Part shown: positions 33,640-44,339 of the stretch, one piece after another | Numbering within the stretch: position 1 is the stretch's first letter | Layout of the letters: every line of letters begins with the position of its first letter | Assembly (NCBI GenBank): GCA_026826555.1 | Contig: JAKSZT010053881.1 | Coordinates: forward strand, 9,919,485-9,983,484 | Direction: 5' to 3' | Source of the DNA: Tolypeutes matacus | Taxonomy: Eukaryota; Chordata; Mammalia; Cingulata; Chlamyphoridae | Length of the DNA: 64,000 bases | Notes under the pieces: model-generated | Seen by the model: only the letters and a program-made list of their open reading frames with translations | What the model was told of the DNA's origin: nothing | The model's database searches: none | Translations under genes and position numbers: made by a program

Positions 33640-34340
33640 ATGGAACAACTTGGAGTGGGGCATGTCTGAAGCAGGGATACCAGTTATAAGGCTACCGCAG
33701 GTGAGAGATGAAGGAGTCCTAAATCAGAGAAATGGCTGTGGGGATGTAAGGAGGAAGTCAAGGCTTTCAAGACTGTACAGCTGTGTGGCTGTTGTTACTA
33801 TTACTGAGACAGAGATCATGCGGAAAACAGATCTGGGTTAAGAGAGCAGGAGAGGTAGAAAGAGCAGTTTTGTCCATGTCATAGCTGAGGTACTCATGGG
33901 ATATCCAAGTGTAACTGACCAACTGTTAATTGAATATATAGTTGTGAAGTCTAGGAAAGAGAAAGAGCAGAGCTGTGAACTTAAGAAAAAACAGAATGTA
34001 ACTCGTTAAAACCATGAGGATGGATGAGTTCACTCAGGAAGAGTATGGCAAGAGAGAAAAGGAAAGGTCCAGGATGGGAAAGCAGCCTCTAAAATGAGAT
34101 TGAGGAAGAATAACCCATGAAAGTAAGAGAAGGAGCAACCAGAGGAATAGAACTGCTTAGAGGAGGGAATAGATAATAGCATCAAATACTTTTGTTTTGT
34201 TTTGTTTTGTTTTTTAAGGAGGCACCGGGAATTGAACCTGAACATGGGAAGCAGGCACTCAACCACTGAGCTACACCAGCTGCCAGAATCAAATACTTTT
34301 GAGAGATCAAGGAAGATGATGACTCAAAAGTGACTTTGAC
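33640..34340. repeat. Ancient purine-rich repeat, longest copy
   Basis: Purine-rich, with GACAGAGATCATGCGGAAAA and, after the SINE at 34195, AATACTTTTGAGAGATCAAG. This is the phrase seen in other mammals as aaatgctgcagagaggtcaag. Family unnamed. Confidence 0.45.
34195..34287 (-). mobile_element. Divergent tRNA-derived SINE monomer
   Basis: It has a 14-bp target duplication ATCAAATACTTTTG (34181-34194 and 34288-34301). On the minus strand the head reads GTGTAGCTCAGTGGTTGAGT, closer to a tRNA D-arm than the usual ATGTGGCTCAAGC of the other copies. A (TTTTG)n tail lies at the left. Confidence 0.85.
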
Positions 34341-34344
34341 CCAT

Positions 34345-36030
34345 TATTGTGAGTGTAATTAACAGCACTGAATTATGTCTGTGAATGTGGTTGAAAGGGG
34401 AAGTTTTGGGTCATGTATGTTATTAAAAGGAAAATTAGAAGATAAAACATGGGACTGTATAATACAGTGAGCCCTGTTGAGGACAATGGACCATGGTTAA
34501 TAGTACAAATATTAAAATGTTCTTTCATGAATTATGACAAATATATGACATTATTATAAGGTATTAATAATAGGGTTAATATATAGGGAAATATGCCTAT
34601 TGTAAACCATGGACTAAAGTTAACAGTAATTTTTTTCCCTTCATTTTTTTTTTAATCTTTTTATTTTTTTTTAAATCTACTTAGATTACATAAATGTTAC
34701 ACAAAAAATATAGGGATTCCCATATGCCCCACTTCCCACACCTCCCACAACCTCCCACATAAACATCCCTCATTAGTGTGGCACATTAATTGCAATTGAT
34801 AAACACATACTGGGGCTTTGCCACATAGTTCACATTGTAGTCTACACTCTCTCCCACACAGTTCTGCATGTTATGTGATGATATAAAATGGCCTATATCT
34901 ATCATTGCAATGTCACTCAGGACAATTCCCAAGTCCCCAAAAATCCCCTGTATAACTGTTTTTCCCTTTCCCTACTCCCAGAGCCTCCAGTGGCCACCAC
35001 TCCATATCAGTGTTGTACTTTCTTCCATTGCTAGAATCACAATGTGTCTATAGTAGAATACCAGTAGGTCCACTCTAGTCCATAGCTCTTCCCCCAGTCC
35101 TAAGGAGTCTGGGATGGTGATGTCCACTCTACCTCCAATTGAGAGGGCACTTATATCCCATGGGGAAGATGGATGGGACTATCCTGCCTGCAGCTGCAGA
35201 CTCTCTCCATTCCCTGGGACAGCCGTTGTCCATCTTCGTCTCCCCATCAGTTGTCCTGGGTGAGTCCAATGAGCTGTAGAGTAGGAGTTGCAGCTCCACT
35301 GAGGTTCCAGGCTCAGCTGGCATATGGGTAGCCTAAAGACTCAAGTCTCTGGATGAACACCTACAAACTCCAGCACCAAGCATAGATTTAAATAGAAGGG
35401 ACAGATGAGCCATGTGCAATGAAGACATAATTGAGTCCAAATCTGTCACTCTCAGGAGTCCAAAGTAGGGCCCACTGGCAAGGCACCAAACTCTGGAGCT
35501 ATCCACCCTGACTATAGGACCTGGGTGTCTCCAGAGCCCTCAGGAGATACCACTATTTGGGGTGGTATCCACTTTGGAAGTCTATGAGATCCTACTGAGA
35601 TGTGCATAAGCATTACCTCTGGGATGATCTCCCAACTCTCTTTGAAGTCTCCTAGCCTTATAAACTTATTTGTCTTTACCTTTTCCCCCTTTTATTCAAG
35701 GTCTTTTTCTAGTTGCATTGCCAGTTGGTGCTTGATAGCAATCCCTTGGTGCCAGGGAGGCTCATCCCTGGGAGTCATGTCCCATGCTGGGAGGAAGATA
35801 ATGCATTCATATGCTGAGTTTGGCTTAGAGAGAGCCCACATTTGAGCAACAAGGAGGCTCTCAGGAAGCAACCCTTAGGCACCAACAGTAATATTTTAGT
35901 ATTCTTTCATCAGTTGTAACAAAGTTACCATATTAATGCAAAATGTCAAAAATGGTGGGGGGGGCTATATGTGAACCCTGTATTATTTACATGCCTTTTC
36001 CGTAAACTTCTCTAGCATAAAATATAGAGT
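34345..36030 (+). mobile_element. L1 3' UTR split by family A
   Basis: GTAATTAACAGCACTGAATT begins the L1 3' UTR. Two tandem tail modules follow (about 34480-34590 and 34596-35990 with the insertion inside the second). It ends GTAAACTTCTCTAGCATAAAAT near 36022. Confidence 0.8.
34631..35883 (-). mobile_element. Family A retroposon, copy 2 (longest)
   Basis: It has a 9-bp target duplication AACAGTAAT (34622-34630 and 35884-35892) within an L1 3' UTR. The T-rich left end is its reversed A-tail. In its own direction it starts TGCCTAAGGGTTGCTTCCTG and is 1253 bp. It has no open frame longer than about 80 codons and no retroviral or L1 protein domain. Its 3' about 200 bp resembles the L1 tail module. 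Either a non-autonomous L1-driven family or a 5'-truncated L1 with an unusually long 3' UTR. Confidence 0.85.
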
Positions 36031-36125
36031 TGTTTAAAAAAACATTATGCTAAGTGAAAGAAATCAGAAACAAGGTACTATATATCAGATGACTCCACTT
36101 ATATAAAATGTAAATATATATTTTA
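36031..36125 (+). mobile_element. Old L1 fragment
   Basis: AACATTATGCTAAGTGAAAG, then AAATCAGAAACAAGG and CCACTTATATAAAATG, are the usual old-L1 text before the ORF2 stop. Confidence 0.65.
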
Positions 36126-36854
36126 AAAAGGACATTGACATGCCCATCTTGACCTCTGAGTTTCCTGGGAGTTGTCACTAAGAATCATCCCAGGTTGGAT
36201 GGGTATGGGAGCCTCTGTCCTGATTATGGCTGTGTCCAAGCTGAACCTTGCCCTTTACTTTCTAATCTCAAACCTGTAAGGCCCCAAACTTTATCAGTAC
36301 AATCTCTCAGCCTGGCCTTGTACCTTCTGAGTCCAGGAAAGTCTCCTCAAATGGAGAGGGCTGCAAACCACTCGTTCAAAACCCCACCACACCTCGGCAT
36401 TCTGAGAAGGCCCCTAGTCCTGGTGTCAGCCTCAACTCTCTGTTTGGCCCTGAGCAAACAACAGACCCCTTTGGGTCTCTGTGTTCCCATCAGTTACTAA
36501 GAGAGTCAGAAGGGATCACCTTTAAGTGCCGCTTCCAACCCTCATATGCAATGATGCAATAATCCACCGAAGAGACAGACTCCTGCTGTTGCTTCTTCTA
36601 AGCAGGGGCCACTTAAAAATCTGGATTTCTGATGGAAAAGCTTTCTCACAGATCATAGACTGTGTAATTAGTCATAGGCAAGAAAGCACGAGACCAGCAT
36701 GAGGTGCTCCCTTGCTCTACATCCAGGTGCAAGACCTGTAGTCACCTAGATTTCAAACACAATGAAGAAAGGACATCACACTGAATGGACGTTTGACTTG
36801 AGGAAAAGCCGTGCCATTTAAGCCCTTCTTTGGTGCCACTATACAATGGGAGAC
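36126..36854. other. Unassigned single-copy DNA
   Basis: No repeat or exon recognised. The 101-codon frame at 36195-36500 shows no domain. Confidence 0.4.
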
Positions 36855-37075
36855 CACATAAGCTTGGTGGTTAAGTCCAGCTTCAAATCCCCACTTATTA
36901 GCTGTGTAACCTTGGGCAAGTTACCTAGCCTTTCTGTGTACTGGTTTTCTATACTGTAAAACAGAGACAATAGGAGTACCTACTTCATGACTGTTATGAT
37001 GATTCAATGAGTTAATAGTCAGAAAACACTTAGAACAGTACCTGGCACATAAGAAACATCACACACGATCATTAG
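36855..37075 (+). mobile_element. MIR, nearly full length
   Basis: TTAGCTGTGTAACCTTGGGC, CAAGTTACCTAGCC, TAGGAGTACCTACTTCATGA and AGAACAGTACCTGGCACATA are MIR landmarks in order. Confidence 0.9.
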
Positions 37076-37564
37076 ATAAAATAATGATAAACAATAGTAA
37101 TAGAAATAATAATAAGTACATCCACACACATATGCTCGTTCACTCTGTGCCTCTGCTCCATCTTCCAGGGTACCACTGCTTCATCTTCCGCCAGCAGTCC
37201 TCAGGCAGCTCCAGGCACTTCTATCACAGTAGCAAAATGGCTGAACAATTCTGGATCTCAAATATTTCCACTACAACATCCCAGGGAAGAGAAAAACATC
37301 TCTTCTAATAGCTGCTACAGGACAGAAAGGAAGCTTTTCTTTCAAAACATATTTTCTTCTCATTTGCTGTAATTGAGTAATGTGACAATCTTTTAACTAA
37401 TCAGTCGCTGCAAAGACATTAGACAGGTTAAGGCCTGAGAAGATTTGTGATTAGGAGGTCACTGTTGACCTTTAACTGACTTCATGGTGGAAGGGCCAGG
37501 ATTGCTTGGAATGTAGTGAATAGGAGTTAAAATTGAGGTGATGTGATAGGCTATTCTTTCAAAA
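37076..37564. other. Unassigned single-copy DNA
   Basis: No repeat or exon recognised. A frame at 37084-37308 begins in AT-rich sequence and has no domain. Confidence 0.4.
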
Positions 37565-38080
37565 CATTTAATATTTTACAATAAAATATGTATCCAAATC
37601 CTTAAAATGTGTACACAGGAATCCTCTTCCAGAAATTTATACTAAAGAAATAATCAGGAATATGTAGAAAGATTCATTTACAAAGGTTTTACTGTAATGT
37701 TATAAATTATAGCAAATAATTAGAAATATCCTTGTCTTTATGGTTTAAATGGCTAAATAAATGACAATTCATCCATACACTGGAAAATGTTTAAAATAAC
37801 AAAACTCATGTTGTAGAAGACTACTTACTGACACAAAAAAAGTGTCAGGTTACAAAATAGAATGTACAGAATGCTCTCAATGTTGAAACAAATGGATATT
37901 ATATATGCATAGAATTAAGATTAGAAGAATAGAACCCAAAATGTTAACACTGGTAATTACCTCTAGAAGTGTGATATGGATGTTTAAAACAAATGTTAGA
38001 TTTTTTTATACCTCCAATTTTTCTACTACGAATATATATTACTTTTGTAATGAAAAAAGAATTAAGAACTTGACAGTAAT
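37565..38080 (+). mobile_element. Old L1 (L1M-like) 3' end
   Basis: AATCCTCTTCCAGAAATTTA, TACACTGGAAAATGTTTAAA, AAAATGTTAACACTGGTAAT and TATTACTTTTGTAATGAAAA follow the old L1M tail pattern. Confidence 0.6.
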
Positions 38081-38784
38081 AGAGAGAGAGAAGAATTAGC
38101 CTCATGGGAAGTCTGGTTAGAGGATTCTGTAGAGGAAGGCTTGAGCTTGTTTGTGGGTAAAAGGAAAGAAGGGGGAGACTGAAGCTATGAGAAAGGGAGG
38201 AAGGAAAGGTGTCAGGCCCTGAGAGAGAAGCAGGGGCTGGGGATGAAGGCCCCTAGGACAGAGCTGAGGCTGACAGAGGCCCAAAGTCTGCAGGAAAGAA
38301 CTGATGTAACGATGCACGATCACCTGCCACTCGGCGTGTTGTGAGCAGGGAGAAGATTAAGGGGATGGACGAGAGTATAAAAGGTTTACAACAGCTGCTG
38401 TGGGGAATTAGGAAGTCGATTAGCAATAAGTGAAGGGATTGCAAAGGGGCTCCAAGGGAGGGCCCAGCTGCCATTGAGGAGCAGGACTTGATCCCATTGC
38501 CAGTTAATTTATTAGCTGCAGCCAAAGAACTGTGTAGCATGAATCCATCCAACAAAGGTCCAAATAATATCCAGAAAAAGTGACCCAGAGTAACTACAAC
38601 CACTAAGGACTGCACTAATTAAGCCCGCTAGCCTCTTATAGTTTGGTCTCAGGTAGCTGAACATCTTTGCTATAATTATTATTTTAAAAAATAAGAGAGG
38701 GGAGCTAATGTAGAAAAAGGAAAAAGGAAATGGCACTTGGGCAAAATGATGAAGTGTTAAAACAGTACTAATTTGTTATATCTT
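38081..38784. other. Unassigned single-copy DNA
   Basis: No repeat or exon recognised. It is purine-rich at 38150-38260. Reverse frames at 38117-38736 show no domain. Confidence 0.4.
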
Positions 38785-39085
38785 AGGTGGGAATGTAAAA
38801 TGGTGCAGCTGCTATGGAAAAGAGTTTGGTGATTCCTCAGAAAGTTAAGTAATGAATTACCACTTCCAGGTATATACCCAAAAGAATTGAAAGCTGAGAT
38901 TCAAACGTATATTTGCACACCAATGTTCACAGCAGCATTAATCACAATTGCCAAAATGTGGAAGCAACCCCAGTGCCCATCAACAGATGAACAGATAAAC
39001 AAAATGTGATAAATACATACAATGGAATATTATGCAGCCATAAAAAGGAATGAAATTCTCATGTATGATACAACACAGATGAACC
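38785..39085 (+). mobile_element. L1 ORF2 3' fragment
   Basis: GGTGGGAATGTAAAATGGTG, GGTATATACCCAAAAGAATT and ATACAATGGAATATTATGCA are L1 ORF2 C-terminal landmarks. It stops at the SINE poly-T. Confidence 0.85.
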
Positions 39086-39546
39086 TTTTTTTTTTTTAGA
39101 TTTACTTATTTCTCCCTCTGCCCAGTTGTTTTTTACACTCGCTGTACACTCTCTCTGTCTATTTACTGTATGTTCTTCTGTGTCTGCTTGTCTTCTCTTT
39201 AAGTAGCACCGGGAACCAATCCCGGGACCCTCTGGAGTGGGAGAGAGACGCCCACCCTCTTGCACCACCTCAGCTCCCTGATCTGCTGCATCTCTTATTG
39301 TTTCTCCTCTGCCTCTCTTTTTGTGGCATCATCTTGCTGCGCCAGCTCTCCGCGCAGGCCAGCACTCTGTGCGGGCCAGCTCTCCTGCATGGGCCAGCCA
39401 GCTGCACGGGCCAGCACTACACGTGGGCCAGCTCTCCACTCGGGCCAGCTTGCCACGTGGGCCAGCTTGCCTTCACCAGGAGGCCCCAGGAATCAAACCC
39501 TAGACCACCCATATGGTAGATAGGAACCCAATCACTTGAGCCACAT
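39086..39546 (-). mobile_element. Dimeric DAS-SINE with internal minisatellite
   Basis: It is a reverse dimer with a T-rich left end and heads ending near 39275 and 39546. Between them, 39340-39470 is a GC-rich tandem array of about eight units of 17-19 bp, each with (G)GGCCAGC. Three plus-strand open frames over this array come from its repeat structure and are not genes. Confidence 0.85.
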
Positions 39547-40695
39547 TGATGTTGGATGGAAGACAGAACTTAAAAGCGATGAACTTGGATATTTAGCAGA
39601 GGAGATTTCCAATCTAAATGTGGAAAGTGCAGTCTGGTTTCTCCTTGCAGCTTATGATAAAATGCAGAGGAAAGGGATAAGCTGAGAACTGTATTCCTGA
39701 GCACAAAGAAACCAGAAATTGATGGTTTGGAAAATTGTGAGCTTCTGGAAAGCGAATCCCCAGAGAATAGTGCTCCAAGTGAAGGTTTAACTGAACATGA
39801 AACCAGTCAGCAATTTCCCTGCAGGTCAGGATTGGAGATGCACTTATCTAGGAAAGATCTGTGGAAAATCCTACTGTCTGATGGTTTGGACCCCTGTGTA
39901 CTAAAGGCAAAACCAGCAAGTTTTCTGCGAGATCTGTATTAATGGAACCAATGCCAGCCTGGACTAACAAGGACAGACAAGGGACACATTAAAGGAAAAA
40001 TCACTTCAAGGGCAGAATCATGCAAGCAGAAGTCTGGTCCAAAGACATCTTCTTGGGTCAATAGAGCGGGCCCATCTATGTGTGTAGAAAGGGTGAGTCT
40101 TCCCCAGTGCTTGTGGAGGGCCAGGCCTTCCGCCCCATTGTTTAGGAAGAGTACTGCCACCCCAGTGTTCTGAGAGGGTGGACCCTGTGCCCCGAGATTG
40201 CAGAGGGTCTGACCACTACCCCGAAGCTCAGAGAGGGTGAAGCTTTCACCCTATAGTTCAGGGAGAGCATGACTATTGTGCAAGCACATGGAAGGGGTGG
40301 GGCTGCTGCTCCATCAGGCCTGGACGACAAAACATTGTTCCATAGATGACTCTCAGATCTTGACATCTAAAGGAGTATTCCTTGCAGGGTTTCAGAATTG
40401 TTTGGGACCCGTGACCCCTGTTTTCCTTCCCATTTCTCCCTGTGGGAATGGGAATTGTAATCCTATGACTGTCCCTCCATTGTATATTGGAAGCTGATAA
40501 CTTGTTCTCCAGGTTTCACAGGTTCACAGACAGAGGGGAATTGTGCCCAAGGACAGACCACATCCATAACCAATCCTGATGAGAATTTGTACTTAGCAAT
40601 GTTATTTAAATGACTTAAGGCTTTTGGGATTATGATGGAATGAATGTATTTTTCATAAAGAAAGACTATGTGTTTTGGGGGTCCAGAGAGCATAA
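39547..40695 (+). mobile_element. MaLR-like internal region
   Basis: The right end, TTTTGGGGGTCCAGAGAG (40671-40690), looks like a polypurine tract directly before an LTR that starts TGTTATGGTGTGGAAC. The text CCATTGTATATTGGAAGCTG, then GATAACTTGTTCTCCAGG, recalls MaLR internal sequence. A 71-codon frame (39727-39942) may be a scrap of the degenerate gag-like region, but no domain is visible. Confidence 0.6.
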
Positions 40696-40822
40696 TGTTA
40701 TGGTGTGGAACTGTATATACCCCAGAAAATATGATCTTAAACTTAATCCATTTCTGTTGGTGTAAACCCATTGTAAGTAGGACCTTTCGATGATGCTACT
40801 TCAGTTAAGGTGTAACCCACCT
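40696..40822 (+). mobile_element. 3' LTR (type 2), truncated
   Basis: The first about 127 bp of the type-2 LTR (GAACTGTATATACCCCAGAA, GTAAACCCATTGTAAGTAGG and TTCAGTTAAGGTGTAACCCA) abuts the polypurine tract. The rest is deleted. Confidence 0.75.
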
Positions 40823-41199
40823 TAATATATACATAAAGCACTTAATATAAGTAAAGCACATAGCACTTAGCACATAGTACACTCCCCATAAACATTAACC
40901 GCAATGTCTATTAGATAATAATAATCTAGCATTTATGCAATTGCTTAACAAAACAAGATGCATCTTCTTATCATCATCCCTGTTTCATGTCACATCAAGC
41001 TAGTTTAGCTGAGCCTCCAGTAAGTTCTCTATAGGCAATGTTTCAGCAATCACTTACTGGGCTATGCTGGGCCCCCATGCTTCTGCATTAGATTTCACCT
41101 TTATCATGTCTTCCCAGCCAAATAATTGCAATCCTTTGAGCATACACCAGTAGAGGTGCAGACAGCATAGAGAGGCATCCTGAACTCCATCCAGAATTA
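40823..41199. other. MIR-like tail and unassigned DNA
   Basis: 40823-40925 (AAAGCACATAGCACTTAGCA, CATAGTACAC) resembles a plus-strand MIR 3' end. The remainder is unassigned. Confidence 0.4.
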
Positions 41200-41450
41200 A
41201 TCTGACACATAGAAAAAAAGATAGGAAAGAAGTACATTGAAAGGTTCATATTGGTTATATTTGAGATGTGGGATTACAGGTGACTTTGTTTTCTTCTTTA
41301 TATTTTTTCTTACTTTCCAAGTTTTCTTCAGTGAACAGATAGGACTTTTGAAATGAGAGAAAAAGTGTTTTTGTTTTTTTTTTAACTGTTTTATCTCCAC
41401 TGGGATGATAATACAGGTGATATGTCATCAAGCACCAATTTAAAAATAAA
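41200..41450 (+). mobile_element. Old L1M-like tail
   Basis: GTGGGATTACAGGTGACTTT, then GTTTTCTTCTTTATATTTTT and TTCTTCAGTGAACAG, resemble the 3' tail of old L1M elements. Confidence 0.5.
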
Positions 41451-41839
41451 AAGTCAATAATGATTTTCTCCAGAGCAAATATGCAGAGTTTATCTTAATA
41501 TTACACATTAGAACAGTTAAAAGTAGTCTGAAAATCAGAGAAGCAATTTTGATATTTTTCGGCAGGGAGGGTGATTTGGAGTAGATCTTTCTTTTTAAAG
41601 ATGATTATTGTGCCAGCAATAAACTTTAAATTACACAATATATACTGAAGACATGGTCCAGTCTCTTAATTCCGCAAACAGTAGTTGAACACCCCAGATG
41701 TATCAGACCTGAGCCATGGTGCCCAGAATATCCTTCCCCTTTGAGCCTAAAACGTAATGGGGTGATCTTGACTGATCATCCTACCACCACTTATACTACC
41801 CCAGAGTTACCCCAGGGGTAAACACTGTTAATAATTTGG

Positions 41840-42130
41840 TGTGTATGTATCCAAACCTTTTTTAATGCACACCATATAAAAATATTATTTTTACAAATAG
41901 ACAGAAAATTTGCTTTTTAAATTCCACACTACATTGCTAATATATTTCTATATTAGTCCATAAAGAGCTACCTTTTGTTTTATCAGCTATAGAGTAGTCC
42001 AAAGCATAGGTACTCCATGATTTATTATTTATTTAGCCATTTTGTTGTTGATGGACATTTAAATTACCTATAATTTTCTGCTATTATAAAACAGTAATAC
42101 GATAAATTTCCTTGAATATTTATCTGTTTG
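41840..42130 (-). mobile_element. Old L1M-like fragment
   Basis: AGTCCATAAAGAGCTACC, TTGATGGACATTTAAATTAC and TATTATAAAACAGTAATACG match the reverse of old L1 3' ends. Confidence 0.5.
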
Positions 42131-42339
42131 GTCTTCACTCTCTTTTGAACCTCTCTTCTTGTTTAAATAATAGGAAACCATTTTTGGACAATTGTCTATG
42201 GCTTGAACCAATAAAGGGAAGGCATTCTAACTGATGAAGCTGCCCAGCAATAGAAGCAGAACCTCTCGAGACTGTGAGCTGCCCATCACTGGAATTGTTC
42301 AAGCTGAGGCCAAAAGGCCTAGAAGATGGGCCACATGGT

Positions 42340-42500
42340 GTGCTAGTTACAACACAGACCTTGGAATCAGGCTGCCAGGGATTGAAACCTGGTTCTCATA
42401 CTAACAGGTAGGAGATCTTGGGCAAGTTAACCTTTTTGTGCCTCAATTTCATTTGTAAAATGGGAATAATAACAGTACCTACTTCTTTGGGTAGTGATGC
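42340..42500 (+). mobile_element. MIR relic
   Basis: CCTTGGAATCAGGCTGCCAG, GAGATCTTGGGCAAGTTAAC and TTGTAAAATGGGAATAATAA are MIR landmarks in order. Confidence 0.85.
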
Positions 42501-43164
42501 ATCACTTGCTTTTTCTGCATGTTTTAAAACTACCTTTCAAGAACGGAGGTACAAATTAGCTTTCTAGAATTATATACATTGTAGCAGTTTTTTTTAAATC
42601 TTCAAAAAGCTCCCCAAGATGAAGTTGGGAGAGGGAAGGCCTTAAGTTTAAGATACTAATAAAGAACCCTGGCACGCAAACCCTCAGGGCCCCAGGGTTG
42701 TTTAGGAGCAGCATCATAACTAGGAAACTAATGAAACACAGGAACTGGGAGACCACCATGGGATAGAATTCAAAGTACTTCTGGGAAATTCTCTGGATCA
42801 TATGTCATCATGGTAAGATGGGACTCAGAGACTAGAGTTTTAGTTCTAAATCTTGGACTATTACACTCAGCCAACTGATTTCACCTGAGCCTCATTTTCC
42901 TTAAAATAAAATCATGTCTATGCAGCTTACTCCCATCAGCTCTCAAAATCTTTGAATCTAACAATCGGTACTCAAACTCAGGGAATATTTGATGAATGCG
43001 GCCCTCTGGTGTTCCTCCTCACACTAAGACAAATGAAGGCTGTGGTATGCAACTCCCCCCCCCCACAATCAAGGAGGCATCAAGGGAATCCTAGAAAGTT
43101 GGGATGTGGAATTGGGTTCCCACTGTAGACTCTGTTTTCTAGGGAACAATTTTATTTAGATGTC
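42501..43164. other. Unassigned single-copy DNA
   Basis: No repeat or exon recognised. A (C)n run lies near 43056-43066. Confidence 0.4.
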
Positions 43165-43340
43165 CCCTTCAAAGTCTTAGAGCCATAGATTGTCAACTGA
43201 AAAGCACCTGTCTTATTGAGCAGGAAAGAAAGAGGCTCAAAAAGGTTAAATGACCTGGTGAAACAAGTGGCAGAGCCAGGACTAGACCTCAGGTCTCTTG
43301 ATAGACCAGAGCTTTTCCCAATATCCTTATCTTTGTGTCA
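43165..43340 (-). mobile_element. MIR-like relic
   Basis: GAAAGAGGCTCAAAAAGGTT, AAATGACCTGG and GTGGCAGAGCCAGGACTAGA follow a reverse MIR pattern. Confidence 0.55.
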
Positions 43341-43599
43341 GAAAGCATGTAGAAGTGAGGGGCTCAGGGCCTCTCATACCAAGCAAATACCAAGTGGTCA
43401 GTTACAAATGGTCTTTAGTTAGGGATGGGACTAGAGTGAGGTGAGGCAGTTGCCTTCTGTGCAAAACTTAAGGGAATGTCAGAAACTCAGTATTCAAAAT
43501 AAATATTGTAAAGCACTATTTTTAAATTTTTTTTAAAATCCATGATCAACACAATATTAAATTTTTAAATAAAGTCAGGATGCAACCCTACAATTCTGT

Positions 43600-43700
43600 C
43601 TCACCCATCTAAACCTATTCCTGGCCCTGGTTCCAATAAAATTTTATTTGCACAAACAGGTGGAAGACTGCAGGTCATAGTTTATGGATTTTTAAATACA
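43600..43700. mobile_element. Possible hAT transposon relic
   Basis: CCAATAAAATTTTATTTGCA, CAAACAGGTGG and GGTCATAGTTTATGG recall the end of an old mammalian hAT-like element. Weak. Confidence 0.4.
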
Positions 43701-44339
43701 TATATTGCATTAAGATATTGTTAATTTTGTTAAGACAAAGAATTCCAGGCGCTCAAGCCCAGATAACCAGGTCCTACTGCCTAGAATAGAAATAACATAT
43801 TTTAACTTGGTGTCCAAGGGCTCCCATAGGGATTTGGAGATGGGTTCTGGGACCCAGGAATCTGCCCCAAATCTTTTTCCTGGGGAAACGGACCTTAGTT
43901 TTCCTCTGAGCCTCAAGGGGACTCCAAAATAGTTACGGAACTCTGTCTCAGAATGAGAGCGTTTGTTTCTAATACTCTCTCTCCCTGTTCCCCCAATTTT
44001 CCTAAGTTGCCCATCCCCATTTATATTCTTCCTGCATAAAACGTGCCTCTTAAAAAAAAAAAAAAAAAACTAATATATTCATTCCCACTGACGTGCAAAA
44101 TACTTGATAAGACCTAAAGTGCGTTAATTCATCGTGGCTCAAAAGTCTCTGGGCTAATGCAAAGAGTCTTCTAAAGTAGTAATTTAAACAACGGGAAGGG
44201 GCATTGGGTCACACCTACCCAGCCCTTCCCCTCAAATCATGCCTGTCCCAGGCCTCCTCGGAGGCTTCCGAGCTCTTCCCTGCTGTGTCTCAAAACCTCC
44301 AAACAGCCACAACCAACAACTTTCCAACAAGTCGTGGAG
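43701..44339. other. Unassigned single-copy DNA
   Basis: No repeat or exon recognised. An A-run lies at about 44051-44069. GC rises toward the CpG-rich block that follows. Confidence 0.4.

Noticed and set aside
34631..35883. Solo LTR reading for family A
   Set aside because: Poly(A) end, 9-14-bp target repeats and 5' truncation fit L1-driven retroposition, not LTR integration (5-bp repeats, TG...CA ends).
39260..39523. Three overlapping frames with GPA/SS repeats
   Set aside because: They are products of the GGGCCAGC minisatellite inside a SINE.
42200..42335. Possible CR1/L3-like relic (GAGCTGCCCATCACTGGAAT)
   Set aside because: The match is one short phrase only, too little to list as a feature.
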